Counted from the first letter of the stretch, positions 25,413-34,609 are shown. The stretch: DNA of 64,000 bases from Geobacteraceae bacterium (GCA_027404165.1 DAHZCG010000003.1:1-64000); one strand, 5' to 3'. Made by a program: numbers and translations. The notes: generated from the sequence alone by a model not told the origin.

Positions 25413-25427
25413 TAGACGACCGGTCTA
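25413..25427. promoter_or_regulatory. Second operator-like palindrome before the flavoprotein gene
   Basis: TAGACGACCGGTCTA repeats the TAGAC...GTCTA half-sites of the operator in front of the TetR gene, with one base less spacing. It lies 36 bases upstream of the next ATG. Confidence 0.65.
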
Positions 25428-25463
25428 ATTTACCACGAACACGATACCACGGGAGGAGAAACC

Positions 25464-26033
25464 ATGAAGATCGTCAGCCTGCTGGGAAGTCCCCGCACCG
25501 CGGGAAACAGCTCCACCATTGCCCGCCACGTCCTGAAAACCGCAGAAACCCTTGGTGCCGAAGCCAGCTCATTTGAGCTGAACCGGCTCACCTATCGCGG
25601 CTGCCAGGGCTGCTATGCCTGCAAGACAAAACTGGACCGCTGTATTCTCAACGACGGGTTGACCGAGGTATTGGCGGCGGTCCAAGACGCGGATGTGGTG
25701 CTGCTCGCCTCACCGGTCTACTACGGGGAGATCAGCAGTCAGCTCAAAGGGTTCATGGACCGCACCTTCTCCTATCTGGTCCCGGATTACCGCACCAATC
25801 CCCAGCCAAGCCGCCTGAGCCCCAAGAAGCTGATCTTCGTGCTGACCCAGGGCCATCCGGACGAGGCCCTGTTCGGCGATATCTTCCCTCGCTACGAAGG
25901 TTTTTTGAAATGGATGGGGTTCAGCGACGTCAGACTGATCCGCGCCTGCGGCATCGGACCGGGCAATGTGGATGCCGTCCCGGAACAGGTCCTGCGACTG
26001 GCCGAGGATACGGCACGACAGTTGGTGGCATAA
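25464..26033 (+). CDS. Flavodoxin-fold NAD(P)H-dependent oxidoreductase
   Basis: The 189-residue protein starts with the FMN-binding loop LLGSPRTAGNSSTIA and has a second FMN contact in SPVYYGEISSQLKGFMDR. A GCQGCYACK cysteine pattern at about 48-56 is shared with the iron-sulfur flavoprotein (Isf)/NADPH-dependent FMN reductase group, although the compact CxxC seen here may not hold a full 4Fe-4S cluster. It probably reduces quinones or other electrophiles. It is preceded by GGGAGGAG and the second TetR-type operator, as first structural gene of the set. Confidence 0.87.
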   Translation: MKIVSLLGSPRTAGNSSTIARHVLKTAETLGAEASSFELNRLTYRGCQGCYACKTKLDRCILNDGLTEVLAAVQDADVVLLASPVYYGEISSQLKGFMDRTFSYLVPDYRTNPQPSRLSPKKLIFVLTQGHPDEALFGDIFPRYEGFLKWMGFSDVRLIRACGIGPGNVDAVPEQVLRLAEDTARQLVA

Positions 26034-26054
26034 CCAGCACCCAGGGAGGTACGT

Positions 26055-26900
26055 ATGGAAGCGCAGCTCCGTCACGAGATAGTCCGCTTTGTCCATGAGA
26101 GTCCGCTCAACCGCTTCCCGGACAGCGACGCCCCGTACTTCGACGAGCCGCTGGTCGGTTATGCCGCTGCCGGTGATCCGCTATTCAGCGAGTACAAGTC
26201 CGTCATCGGCGCCTTCCATCAAACCCCGCAGGAGGTTATGGCACACACCCTGGGAGCGGATACGCCGGCAGCCACCGTGATCAGCTGGATTCTGCCGATC
26301 ACGCGGCCAACCCGGGAGAGCAACCGCGTTGAGGAACAGTACCCTTCCCAGGCCTGGACCCGGACCCGCTTTTTCGGTGAGCAGCTCAATGCTGCGCTGC
26401 GCCGGCACCTGGTAGTCTGGCTGAAGGAACGGGGCCAGCAGGCGATCGCTCCCCAGTTGGCCGCTAGTTGGCAGGAGTTCGCCGATACACCGGTCGGCAT
26501 AGCCTCGACCTGGTCGGAGCGCCATGCCGCCTATGCCGCCGGCCTGGGCACCTTTAGCCTGAACGATGCCCTCATCACCCCCAAGGGTATCGCCCACCGT
26601 TGCGGCAGCGTGATCACCGACCTGCGGCTCGCCCCAAGCGAACGCCCCTACCCCAGCCATCGCCACAACTGCCTGTACTTCCGCGATGGCAGCTGCGGAC
26701 TCTGCATCGACCGTTGCCCGGTGGGGGCCCTGTCACGGGCGGGTCACGACAAGCCCAGATGCAAACAGTATGTCTATCAAACCATCGTTGAAGCGGTCGG
26801 GGAGCGCTTTGGCACGCCCCAGACCGGCTGCGGCCTCTGCCAGACCAGGGTGCCGTGCGAGGGCGGGATACCGGGAAGCACCCGCCATGACAGAACGTGA
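26055..26900 (+). CDS. QueG-like 4Fe-4S protein
   Basis: The 281-residue protein resembles the epoxyqueuosine reductase/reductive-dehalogenase Fe-S family. The central region has TWSERHAAYAAGLGTFSLND, a hallmark of these proteins, and the C-terminus has a ferredoxin motif CGLCIDRCPVGAL followed by a second cysteine group (GCGLCQTRVPCEGG). It lacks the N-terminal cobalamin-binding region pattern I would expect of true QueG and is shorter, so queuosine synthesis is unlikely. Electron transfer to the neighbouring flavoproteins is a reasonable inference. It lies 21 bp after the flavodoxin-type gene. Confidence 0.75.
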   Translation: MEAQLRHEIVRFVHESPLNRFPDSDAPYFDEPLVGYAAAGDPLFSEYKSVIGAFHQTPQEVMAHTLGADTPAATVISWILPITRPTRESNRVEEQYPSQAWTRTRFFGEQLNAALRRHLVVWLKERGQQAIAPQLAASWQEFADTPVGIASTWSERHAAYAAGLGTFSLNDALITPKGIAHRCGSVITDLRLAPSERPYPSHRHNCLYFRDGSCGLCIDRCPVGALSRAGHDKPRCKQYVYQTIVEAVGERFGTPQTGCGLCQTRVPCEGGIPGSTRHDRT

Positions 26901-26935
26901 CTACACCAGCCATGACAAGAGGGAGGAGCCCTGAC

Positions 26936-27370
26936 ATGACCATCAAGGAAAAGCACTACAGCGCAGAGCATACCGGGCCGTTTGAAACCCTTTTGCAGAG
27001 GGATTTCATGGGGTTTCCCGGCAAATACTTCATCGGCAGCCAACTGGGCCTGACCGGATGCGAGGCCTCCCTCAACCGCCTCCCGGCCGGAAAAGGGATG
27101 CCCTTTGTCCACGCCCACAAGAAGAATGAGGAACTCTACATCGTCCTGCGCGGCAGCGGAACGTTCTTTGTGGATGGTGAAGAATTTCCGATCCAGGAAG
27201 GGAGCCTGATCCGGGTCGCCCCGGAAGGCGAGCGCGCCTGGAAAGCGGGCAGTGAGGATCTGTACTTCATCTGCATCCAGGCGGAGGCGGGCAGCCTGAG
27301 CCAGGCCACTCTGGAGGACGGTATCCGCTGTGCCACGGCAACGTCGTGGTTAACACCCAAGGAGAGCTAA
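26936..27370 (+). CDS. Cupin-domain protein
   Basis: The 144-residue single cupin has the metal-binding pattern split over PFVHAHKKNEELYIVLRG (motif 1, His-His-Glu) and GSLIRVAPEGERAWKAG (motif 2, where the usual His is replaced). It may isomerise or oxidise a small molecule, or act as a sensor; the substrate is unknown. The start at 26936 has GGGAGGAGCCCTGAC upstream; the earlier start in the frame is rejected. It sits within the probable TetR-controlled operon. Confidence 0.8.
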   Translation: MTIKEKHYSAEHTGPFETLLQRDFMGFPGKYFIGSQLGLTGCEASLNRLPAGKGMPFVHAHKKNEELYIVLRGSGTFFVDGEEFPIQEGSLIRVAPEGERAWKAGSEDLYFICIQAEAGSLSQATLEDGIRCATATSWLTPKES

Positions 27371-27478
27371 TCCTAACCGCCCCTTTGTCCGGTTTGAAGG
27401 GATGCATCCGGTGCTGAAGGCGCAGGCCGAAGCCTGTTGCGTGCAAAGGGGCTATCTTACTGCATCGGGAGGAATGTC

Positions 27479-28060
27479 ATGGAAACATTGGAGGCGATCA
27501 AGACCAGAAGAAGCGTGCGCAGATTTTCGGATCAGCCGGTTGAGCCGGAAAAGCTCCAGGCGGTGCTGGAAGCGGTGCAACAAGCCCCGTCGTGGTCGAA
27601 CAAACAGTGCTGGCAGCTGGTGGTCGTGCAGGACCAGGAGGTACGGAACAGGATCAGCGAGCTTTCCTTCGTGGAAACATTCTTTGCCACCTATGGCTAC
27701 AAGTCCAATCCGGCCCAGAAGGGCCTGGCCCAGGCGCCGATCGTGATCGTGGCGTGTGCGAATCCGCACCAGTCGGGCGATCTGCGCGGGGAACAGTATT
27801 TCATGGCAGATCTGGGAATCGCCATGCAAAACCTGATGCTGGCGGCCCACGTTCAGGGGCTCGGCAGCGTCTTTGTCGGTGTGTTCGATGAAGAGCAGCT
27901 CAAAACCCTGCTGGCAATCCCGCCTGCAATCCGGATTGTGGGGCTGTTACCTATCGGCTATCCCGCCGGTGAGGCCAAAGAAGGGCCGCCACGCAAGCCG
28001 CTGAGTGAATTTGTCCATTATGGAACATGGAAAAGTAGTGGGGAGATTTCGAGTACGTGA
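27479..28060 (+). CDS. Nitroreductase family FMN oxidoreductase
   Basis: The 193-residue nitroreductase-fold enzyme begins with the classic FMN-binding [15 protein letters not shown] and has [19 protein letters not shown], plus [19 protein letters not shown] and LLPIGYPA toward the C-terminus. It uses NAD(P)H to reduce nitro groups, quinones or enones. The start at 27479 follows GGGAGGAATGTC. The 108-base gap after the cupin gene shows no terminator. Confidence 0.9.
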   Translation: METLEAIKTRRSVRRFSDQPVEPEKLQAVLEAVQQAPSWSNKQCWQLVVVQDQEVRNRISELSFVETFFATYGYKSNPAQKGLAQAPIVIVACANPHQSGDLRGEQYFMADLGIAMQNLMLAAHVQGLGSVFVGVFDEEQLKTLLAIPPAIRIVGLLPIGYPAGEAKEGPPRKPLSEFVHYGTWKSSGEISST

Positions 28061-28162
28061 AGTAGCCACTGACTTCTGCCCGGCAACATGCTGACGCCAC
28101 TGGCAGCGGCATTCAGTTTTTGAATTTTTTGGTGATCGGCAATCTGCAAGGAGGATTATGAT

Positions 28163-28966
28163 ATGAGTTTGGTAACCATTGATCACACAACCTGCCGCCG
28201 CGACGGCATGTGCAGCGCAGTCTGCCCCATGGGGCTTTTTGACCGGGATGGCGAAGGGTTCCCCGTTTTTCGATACAGCGCTGACCAGCGCTGTATCGCC
28301 TGCGGCCATTGCGTCGCCGTCTGCCCCCACGGCGCGGTTCTTCACACGGCACTTCCCCTGGAGGATGCGCCGCTCGTCGATCATAATCTGACCGTTTCCG
28401 TTCCGGCCCTGACCCAGCTTCTGAAAAACCGCCGCTCGGTCCGGGAATTCAGGGAGGAACCGGTGCCGGAGGCACTGGTCAGGGCAGCCATTGACACGGC
28501 CCGCTGGGCGCCGACGGCCGTGAACCGCCAAGCGCTCCACTGGCTGGTAATCCAGACACCCTCCGAGACCAGACGCCTGGCCGGCCTGATAATCGACTAC
28601 CTGCGACGGATCAGCACGGTGGAACCTCGTTACGCCCCGGTAGTCGCACAATGGGAGCAGGGCAAGGACCCGGTCCTGCGCAATGCCCCCCACATGATCA
28701 TCATCCATGCCCCGGACGACTGGATCTGGAGTTCGGTGGACAGCACCATTGCCCTGACCCAGTTCGAACTGGCGGCCGTTGCCAATGGTATCGGCACCTG
28801 CTGGGCCGGTTATTTTATGCGGGCCGCCAACGGGCATCCTGCCCTGCGGGAGGCGCTGGGCATTCCCGGCGATCACAGCGTATTCGGGGCACTGATGTAC
28901 GGTTTTCCCCGTTACCGTTACCACCGCATACCGCCGCGACAGGCGGCGCGGATCGAATTGAGATAA
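28163..28966 (+). CDS. Ferredoxin-nitroreductase fusion
   Basis: The 267-residue fusion has two 4Fe-4S motifs at the N-terminus (CRRDGMCSAVCPMGLF and CIACGHCVAVCPHGA, residues about 10-55) joined to a nitroreductase domain (about 75-267, LKNRRSVREFREEPVP, WAPTAVNRQALHWLVI). Such fusions take electrons from ferredoxin rather than NAD(P)H. It follows the simpler nitroreductase by 102 bp. A ruined permease gene begins four bases after its stop. AAGGAGGATTATGAT precedes the ATG. Confidence 0.9.
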   Translation: MSLVTIDHTTCRRDGMCSAVCPMGLFDRDGEGFPVFRYSADQRCIACGHCVAVCPHGAVLHTALPLEDAPLVDHNLTVSVPALTQLLKNRRSVREFREEPVPEALVRAAIDTARWAPTAVNRQALHWLVIQTPSETRRLAGLIIDYLRRISTVEPRYAPVVAQWEQGKDPVLRNAPHMIIIHAPDDWIWSSVDSTIALTQFELAAVANGIGTCWAGYFMRAANGHPALREALGIPGDHSVFGALMYGFPRYRYHRIPPRQAARIELR

Positions 28967-28969
28967 TCA

Positions 28970-29310
28970 TTGATCGGTGTAAGTTCCACTCTGGCCGGCA
29001 TCGGCGGCAGCATGCCGGTGCCGTTTCTTACCTGGTGCAACAACGCCATTCACCGCGCCATCGCACATCGGCGGCCACCGGCCTTCCCATCGCCCTGGCC
29101 GGAGCGCCCGGCTATGTGATCAACGGCCTGTCGGCCTCGCTCCCCTCTACCGCCTCGGTTTCGTCTATCCCCCCGCGCTGGCCGGCATCTCCGCCGCTAG
29201 CATCGCCACCGCACCGCTCGGCGCACAGTCTGCCGATTGATAAATTGTAGAAGATTTTTGCGCTGCTGCTGATTGTGATGGGGACCAAGATGCTGGTGGG
29301 TTTGATGTGA
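28970..29310 (+). pseudogene. Decayed TauE/SafE-family permease (C-terminal half)
   Basis: Reading across frames gives LIGVSSTLAGIGGSM, VPFLTWCNNAIHRAI, then after a shift near 29064 ATSAATGLPIALAGAPGYV, then after a shift near 29145 LGFVYPPALAGISAASI and PLGA, and finally KIFALLLIVMGTKMLVGLM before a stop at 29308-29310. This is the pattern of TSUP (TauE/SafE) membrane transporters of sulfur or organic anions. Stops at about 29237-29250 and at least two frameshifts, plus loss of the first half, make it non-functional. The left break point lies directly after the nitroreductase stop, suggesting a deletion. Confidence 0.8.
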
Positions 29311-29350
29311 TGAATTTGCTTTGATAATGCATTGGGATTAACATGACCGT

Positions 29351-30565
29351 ATGGACACTTCCGAAATAAATACCGCTGAATCGCACGAGCTGCAACGACG
29401 TTCCCCCCTGCGGGTTCTCATCGGCGGAATGCTCGGCATGATTGTGGCCATGGGGATCGGGCGGTTTGCCTTTACGCCGATCCTTCCGCTGATGCAGCGT
29501 GATCTGGGCATCACCCACAGCCTGGCCGGTGGGCTGGCTTCTCTCAACTATGTGGGGTATCTGGCCGGGGCGCTGCTCTGCGCCGTCTGGCCCCGCGTAC
29601 TGCGCAGCACGATTATCAACGTGGGCGCCTTGATCGCCAGCATCGCCACCACCCTGCTGATGGGAGTAACCCTTTCACCGTTCTGGTGGGGAGCGCTGCG
29701 GCTGAGTGGCGGTTTTGCCAGTGCGATTCTGTTTGTGGTCATCGCGATCGAGGTCACCGAAATCCTGGTTCGCAGTCGGCACAGTCGCTGGAGCAGCGCA
29801 CTCTACGGGGGGATCGGCCTGGGGATTGCCTTGAGCGGCGCGACCGTTCCGTTTCTGGACCAGCTTGGCGGCTGGAGTGCAGCCTGGCTGGGGATGGGGG
29901 TATTGTCCGGGGGAGTGGCACTTGTCGGCATCGCGGTAGCGGGAAAACGCCGGGGAGCAGTTTCGGTAGCGGATGCAGCGGCGCCAGCCACGGGGAGTCT
30001 TGCCGGCATCGTCAGGCTGGCCGCCGCCTATTTTCTGGAAGGGTTCGGCTACATCGTCAGCGCCACCTTTCTGGTGACCATGATCGCCCATACGCCGGGA
30101 CTGGGCGGGTTTGCTCCCTGGAGCTGGGTTGCCGTGGGGCTGGCCGCGGCCCCCTCCACCATCATCTGGCAGCGGATCGCATGCAGGATCGGCGTACGCC
30201 CGGCACTGACCCTGGCCTATCTGCTGCAGGCCTGCGGCATCCTGTTGAGTATCAATGCCGGAACCGCGTTCAGGGCGGGATTGGCAGCCATCATATTCGG
30301 CGGCACCTTCCTCGGCATTGTGGCTCTGGCCATGGCCGAGGGTGGCAGACGTTCCGGCACGGAGGGGCGCCGCGCCGCCGCCATTCTGACCGTCTGCTTC
30401 GGGGCCGGTCAGGTTATCGGGCCTCCTCTGGCCGGACTGCTGGCCGACCAGCAGGGAGGCTTTGCACTGCCGCTGCTGCTGGCCGGATTCGCGGTGGCGC
30501 TTGGCGGTCTGCTGGTGGCTACGGACAGCCGCTTTACAGCCGAATCAGCCGCACACAATTGCTAG
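29351..30565 (+). CDS. MFS transporter, YbfB/YjiJ family
   Basis: The 404-residue protein has about 12 transmembrane helices. The opening GMLGMIVAMGIGRFAFTPILP and LASLNYVGYLAGAL are characteristic of the YbfB/YjiJ (MFS_4) group, whose substrates are largely unknown. In this context export of an electrophilic or aromatic compound is a reasonable guess. It follows the permease pseudogene and precedes the tautomerase gene by 11 bp, so it is co-transcribed with it. Confidence 0.88.
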   Translation: MDTSEINTAESHELQRRSPLRVLIGGMLGMIVAMGIGRFAFTPILPLMQRDLGITHSLAGGLASLNYVGYLAGALLCAVWPRVLRSTIINVGALIASIATTLLMGVTLSPFWWGALRLSGGFASAILFVVIAIEVTEILVRSRHSRWSSALYGGIGLGIALSGATVPFLDQLGGWSAAWLGMGVLSGGVALVGIAVAGKRRGAVSVADAAAPATGSLAGIVRLAAAYFLEGFGYIVSATFLVTMIAHTPGLGGFAPWSWVAVGLAAAPSTIIWQRIACRIGVRPALTLAYLLQACGILLSINAGTAFRAGLAAIIFGGTFLGIVALAMAEGGRRSGTEGRRAAAILTVCFGAGQVIGPPLAGLLADQQGGFALPLLLAGFAVALGGLLVATDSRFTAESAAHNC

Positions 30566-30576
30566 GAGGTGTAGAA

Positions 30577-30780
30577 ATGCCCTATGTGAACATCAGGATT
30601 ACCCGCGAGGGAGCAACTACGGAACAGAAGGCAGCCCTGATCAAAGGGGCCACCCAACTGCTGGTGGATGTGCTGGGGAAGAATCCGGCCACCACGATTG
30701 TGGTGATCGATGAGGTGGATACGGACAACTGGGGCATCGGCGGCGAGTCGATTAGCGTACTGCGTGCAGCGGGAAACTAG
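30577..30780 (+). CDS. 4-oxalocrotonate tautomerase-like protein
   Basis: The 67-residue protein has the tautomerase opening M-PYVNIRITREGAT, in which Pro at position 2 becomes the N-terminal catalytic base after Met removal. IEVDTDNWGIGGESI-like ending (seen as IDEVDTDNWGIGG) is also typical of 4-OT/DmpI proteins. It converts enol to keto forms of unsaturated acids or related compounds. GGAGGTGTAGAA precedes the ATG. It is the final gene of this set. Confidence 0.9.
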   Translation: MPYVNIRITREGATTEQKAALIKGATQLLVDVLGKNPATTIVVIDEVDTDNWGIGGESISVLRAAGN

Positions 30781-30937
30781 CGGTCTTTGGCACCCCCCGT
30801 TACACGTTGATCGCAACACTTCGCAGGCTGTACGGTGCAACCGCATACGCCCGAAGCAGTAAAACGCTTCCCGAAGGCCTTCCGTTGTCGCGGCCCTGCT
30901 GCTTGCGTTTCACTTCTTTCAACTTTTTTTCGCTTAC

Positions 30938-30966
30938 AAAAAAGGCCCGCCAAGGGCGGGCCTTTT
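30938..30966. terminator. Bidirectional intrinsic terminator
   Basis: AAAAAA-GGCCCGCC, a three-base loop, then GGCGGGCC-TTTT lies between the convergent tautomerase and aminotransferase genes and can stop transcription from both sides. Confidence 0.9.
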
Positions 30967-30988
30967 AACAGGTTCATTACCAGACCAC

Positions 30989-32296
30989 TCAAGCCAGGTC
31001 CTGAACTCCCTGATAGATGATATCGAACAGTTCCTGGATATTTTCTTCGGCAATACAGGAAAAGGCGATCCGCAGGTCCGTCTTGGTGATGGAAATGGCG
31101 CCGACCCCGTATTTATCCAGCAAGTGGACGCGCAGCTTTTCAGCTTCCACGGTTTTCAATTTCAGACACATGAAATAACCGGAGTTGAAGGGATAATAAT
31201 CCCAGGCCTTCGCGTATTTGTCGCTGTTGAGTACCTGCTTGGTCTTCAGGGCGCGCCCCTTCATCACCTGGAATTTTTCCTCCTTCTGGGCCAGGAATTG
31301 TGGTGAGCGCAGCGCCTCGATGACAAACGTCTGGGAGGGGTGCGGGCAGTTGGAGATCTTGGCGCGGATGATCCCCATGGCCTTTTTCTCCAGGGAGGCC
31401 ATAACCGGCGCGTTCTCATACTCGTTGCCGTCGGCGAAGGTGATGAAGCCGGTACGGAAGCCCCAGACGAACTCTTCCTTGGTGGCGCCATCCAGTTTGA
31501 TCGCCAGGATGCGCGGATGCAGGTTGGCCAGTTTGCCGAACAGCGACTCCTTCAGGCTGTCCTCGTAGAACAAACCGAAATAGGCGTCATCGGCGATCGC
31601 AACGACGTTGCAGCCCGATTCCGCCACTTCCTTGATGGCCGCTACGATGGCATCGCCTTCGGCCACGGTCGGCGTATACCCGCTGGGGTTGTTGGGGAAG
31701 TTGAGCAGAACAATCGCCTTCCCTTTTTCCTCGGCTGTGTTTTTCAGTGTGGCCTTGAAGGCGTCGATGTCATAACCGCCGGTGGTGGTGAAGGTCGGGT
31801 GCTTCTTGACGATGGCGCCGTTACAGGTACCGAAGGTCAGATTGTAGTTGCCCCACAGCATGTCGGGCAGGATCAGGTGGTCGCCTTTATCGACGAACAT
31901 GTCGCCGACGATGGAGAGGCCGTGGGTCAGAGCGTTGGTGACGATCGGATTGCTGAAATGCTTGTTGTTCTGGCTCGGATTTTCGCGCAGCATCTTCTCG
32001 CGCCACAGGGCACGCAGCTCCGGCTTGCCGGCCGGAGGGGCATAAGGGTAGATATCCTTGGGATCAAAGGCTGAGAGCTTGTCCTGAATGCACTGCAGGA
32101 ACATGGGACCGCCATTTTCTGTGGCTATGCCGATGGTGGCGTTATATTTGTGCGCTTTGTCCTTGGCTTCGGCCGACTGGGTCAAAATACCTTTGGGGAA
32201 AAACAGGTTTTTGCCGAGATCGGACAGCATCTCCAGTACGTGCGGACTGTGCTGCGCAAGTTGATCGTTGAGTTCCTGTGCTAATGGATTCATCAT
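30989..32296 (-). CDS. PLP-dependent aminotransferase class I/II
   Basis: The 435-residue fold-type I aminotransferase has the conserved NFPNNPSGYTP loop near residue 200 and IADDAYFGLFYED; the PLP-lysine is probably in KLDGATKEEFVWGFRTG. The length and the PYAPPAGKPELRALWR segment place it near the aspartate-aminotransferase-like class; the exact amino donor is not clear. Two adjacent ATGs occur (32296 and 32293) after AGGAGGAAT; the second has better ribosome-binding spacing. It is downstream of the M42 peptidase gene but 177 bp away, so may have its own promoter. Confidence 0.9.
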   Translation of the reverse strand: MMNPLAQELNDQLAQHSPHVLEMLSDLGKNLFFPKGILTQSAEAKDKAHKYNATIGIATENGGPMFLQCIQDKLSAFDPKDIYPYAPPAGKPELRALWREKMLRENPSQNNKHFSNPIVTNALTHGLSIVGDMFVDKGDHLILPDMLWGNYNLTFGTCNGAIVKKHPTFTTTGGYDIDAFKATLKNTAEEKGKAIVLLNFPNNPSGYTPTVAEGDAIVAAIKEVAESGCNVVAIADDAYFGLFYEDSLKESLFGKLANLHPRILAIKLDGATKEEFVWGFRTGFITFADGNEYENAPVMASLEKKAMGIIRAKISNCPHPSQTFVIEALRSPQFLAQKEEKFQVMKGRALKTKQVLNSDKYAKAWDYYPFNSGYFMCLKLKTVEAEKLRVHLLDKYGVGAISITKTDLRIAFSCIAEENIQELFDIIYQGVQDLA

Positions 32297-32473
32297 ATTC
32301 CTCCTGGTTATTGTCGCATCTGTCAGGGATGCAAGGTTAATCGGTTGAAGATCATAACTGAAAGTAGAACAACACAGGTCCGTTTTTGTCAACAGATAAA
32401 TGCAGGGTGGACAAACAGATCTCACCCCAGGGAATCCCCAACCGTCTTCCCTGATACAGATGCTGCGCTGGAG

Positions 32474-33547
32474 TCAGCGCGGTATAAACTCTTCTTTCGA
32501 GCTGATCCTGCCCAGGGTCGCTACGATCAGCTTGGCAGCATCCTCCAGGTCTCCCAATGAGATCGTTTCCACCGGCGTGTGCATATAGCGCAGCGGGATC
32601 TTGACCAGGGCGGTGGCAACGCCGCCGCGCGAGATCTGCATGACATTGGCGTCCGTGCCGGTAGCACGCGGGCTGGCGGTATGCTGGATGGCAATTTTCT
32701 CTTTCTCGGCCGTGGCTGACAGCAGCTCGAAGAGGGGGGGATTGATATTGGCGCCGCGGGCCAGGATCGGCCCCTTGCCCAGGCCAACCTCGCCGTTATG
32801 CTTCTTTTCCACGTCCGGCTGGTCGGTGGAGAAATCGACCTCGACACAGATGCCGATATCCGGATTAACGGTATAACAGCTGGTGGTACCGCCCCGCAAG
32901 CCGATCTCCTCCTGAACCGAGGAAACCCCGTACAGGTCCACGTTCAACTTCTTACCGGAGGCCTTCACCAGGCGCAGCACCTCTGCCACGACGAAACAGC
33001 CCGCTTTGTCGTCAAATCCCCGTGAGGCGACCCGGTCGCCCTGTAGTCGGGTAAATGAACTCTCAAAGGTAACCGCGTCCCCTACCCTGACCAGTTTCTG
33101 GGCCTCTTTCTTGTCCTTGGCACCGATATCAATATACTGGGCCTCCAGCTTGACAACCGTTTCCCGGTCCTTAGCATCCATCAGGTGGATCGGCTTTTTG
33201 CCGATCACCCCCGGCAACGGCCCGGCGGCCGTATGGATATTGACCCGCTTGCCCGGCGTCAGGTGGGCATCGACACCACCGACCGCGGCAAAATAGAGAA
33301 AACCGCGATCATCGATGTATTTGATCTGCAGGCCGATTTCATCGGTATGACCAACGACCATGACCTTGGGCAGATTCTTGCCTTTGCCGGCGACACGGGC
33401 AAACACATTGCCCATGACATCCGTAGTAACGTCATCGCAATAGGGGGTGACATACTCGCGGAAGACCCGTTGGGCAGGCTGTTCGTAACCGGATGGGCTG
33501 GGGGCGTCCAGCAGTTGTTCAAGAAATTTAAGGGATTCCTTACGCAT
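32474..33547 (-). CDS. M42 family metallopeptidase (glutamyl/deblocking aminopeptidase type)
   Basis: The 357-residue peptidase has metal-site motifs VVGHTDEIGLQI (His and Asp), GFDDKAGCFVV and VQEEIGLRGG (catalytic Glu-Glu), the FrvX/PepA-like pattern. It forms large cytoplasmic tetrahedral particles in relatives and trims peptides from the N-terminus. Its start is three bases after the stop of the radical SAM gene, so the two are co-transcribed from the rnc side. Confidence 0.93.
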   Translation of the reverse strand: MRKESLKFLEQLLDAPSPSGYEQPAQRVFREYVTPYCDDVTTDVMGNVFARVAGKGKNLPKVMVVGHTDEIGLQIKYIDDRGFLYFAAVGGVDAHLTPGKRVNIHTAAGPLPGVIGKKPIHLMDAKDRETVVKLEAQYIDIGAKDKKEAQKLVRVGDAVTFESSFTRLQGDRVASRGFDDKAGCFVVAEVLRLVKASGKKLNVDLYGVSSVQEEIGLRGGTTSCYTVNPDIGICVEVDFSTDQPDVEKKHNGEVGLGKGPILARGANINPPLFELLSATAEKEKIAIQHTASPRATGTDANVMQISRGGVATALVKIPLRYMHTPVETISLGDLEDAAKLIVATLGRISSKEEFIPR

Positions 33548-33550
33548 GTG

Positions 33551-34609
33551 CTACTCCTCGTGTATGGTGTAGTGCAGATCTGTGATTATATTGCCCTTGA
33601 TGGTTTGATGCATATCTTCGACGACAAGCTCCTCTTTTGTCAGGCTGTCATCAGCCGCAACCCGGGCTGCTGCCACCCGCTCTCCCAACCTTTTCAGGTT
33701 GATCCGCCCCTGCCCATAGACCTCGGAAACCCGCGAGGGGTGACAACGAATTGCACTGGGCACACCTGCGGGGATATCGGACAGCAGCTTGCAGAGCAGG
33801 TCGAAATAGAGTTCCGAACGGGTTAGACGCCCCAGCGAGGGATGCCAACAGCCGCCCAGCACAGTAGTGCTGTTGAGACCGTCGTCAGCCTGCAACCCGA
33901 TACGGATAACCGGAACAGCGGCCAGCATGGCCTCGTGCAGCAGGACTTTGCAGAGCTGGACGCCTTCCTCCACACTCAGCGGGACATAGTCGCCGGACTG
34001 CTGGCGGCGCGCCAGCTCGGTGCCGCGCAACACAACCACCGGGTAGAACCTGAGAAAGTCTGCTCCGGCAGCTATGACCCGTTTCAGCGAATTGAACGAT
34101 TTTGTTGCCGTATCGCCCGGCAGGCCGGGCATCAACTGGGCGCCGACAGAAAGTCCTCCGGCTTTTATGCAGCGAATGGCCGCTTCGCTATCAGCCGCAC
34201 TGTGCCCGCGCAGCGAGCGAGCAAGTACCTCGTCATCCATGGACTGCACACCCAGCTCGATGGTCGTGATGCCCAAACCCGCCAACCGTGTGACCGTTGC
34301 GCCATCGACACAATCAGGACGCGTCGAGATACGTACCGAGCGGATATCACCGGATGCCAGCAGGCTCTGCAGGGGCTGGAGAAGCTGATCCTGGACCGCC
34401 ACGGGCAGCGCCGTAAAGCTGCCCCCGAAGTAGGCCACCTCCAGCGGACGCCCTGCGGCTGTTTGTTGCCAGGCGCCGATCTTGGCCAGGATAACTCCGG
34501 CCGCCGGAATATCGCCCGAGGAACCGGAAATCGTACGCTGATCGCAGAATACACAGGTATGAGAACAGCCCTGGTGGCTGATAAAAAATGGTACCGTGAT
34601 TTTTTTCAG
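33551..34609 (-). CDS. Elp3/MiaB-type radical SAM protein with probable CTG start
   Basis: The conserved part from 34438 (AYFGGSFTALP) continues upstream in the same frame to GCSHTCVFCDQ, the CxxxCxxC radical SAM cluster, so the usual start at 34438 would remove the cluster and cannot be right. The frame has no ATG, GTG or TTG in the right place. A CTG at 34609 lies six bases after AAGGCGG and overlaps the rnc stop as CTGA, exactly like a normal ATGA coupling. It gives 352 residues. The family (oxygen-independent, Elp3-like) has unknown targets; rnc-linked copies are common in Geobacter. Confidence 0.85.
   Translation of the reverse strand: MKKITVPFFISHQGCSHTCVFCDQRTISGSSGDIPAAGVILAKIGAWQQTAAGRPLEVAYFGGSFTALPVAVQDQLLQPLQSLLASGDIRSVRISTRPDCVDGATVTRLAGLGITTIELGVQSMDDEVLARSLRGHSAADSEAAIRCIKAGGLSVGAQLMPGLPGDTATKSFNSLKRVIAAGADFLRFYPVVVLRGTELARRQQSGDYVPLSVEEGVQLCKVLLHEAMLAAVPVIRIGLQADDGLNSTTVLGGCWHPSLGRLTRSELYFDLLCKLLSDIPAGVPSAIRCHPSRVSEVYGQGRINLKRLGERVAAARVAADDSLTKEELVVEDMHQTIKGNIITDLHYTIHEE

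Noticed and set aside
29686..30780. 364-codon plus-strand ORF overlapping the MFS gene and ending with the tautomerase
   Set aside because: Only the last 67 codons are a real gene; the rest is a frame shadow of the MFS gene.
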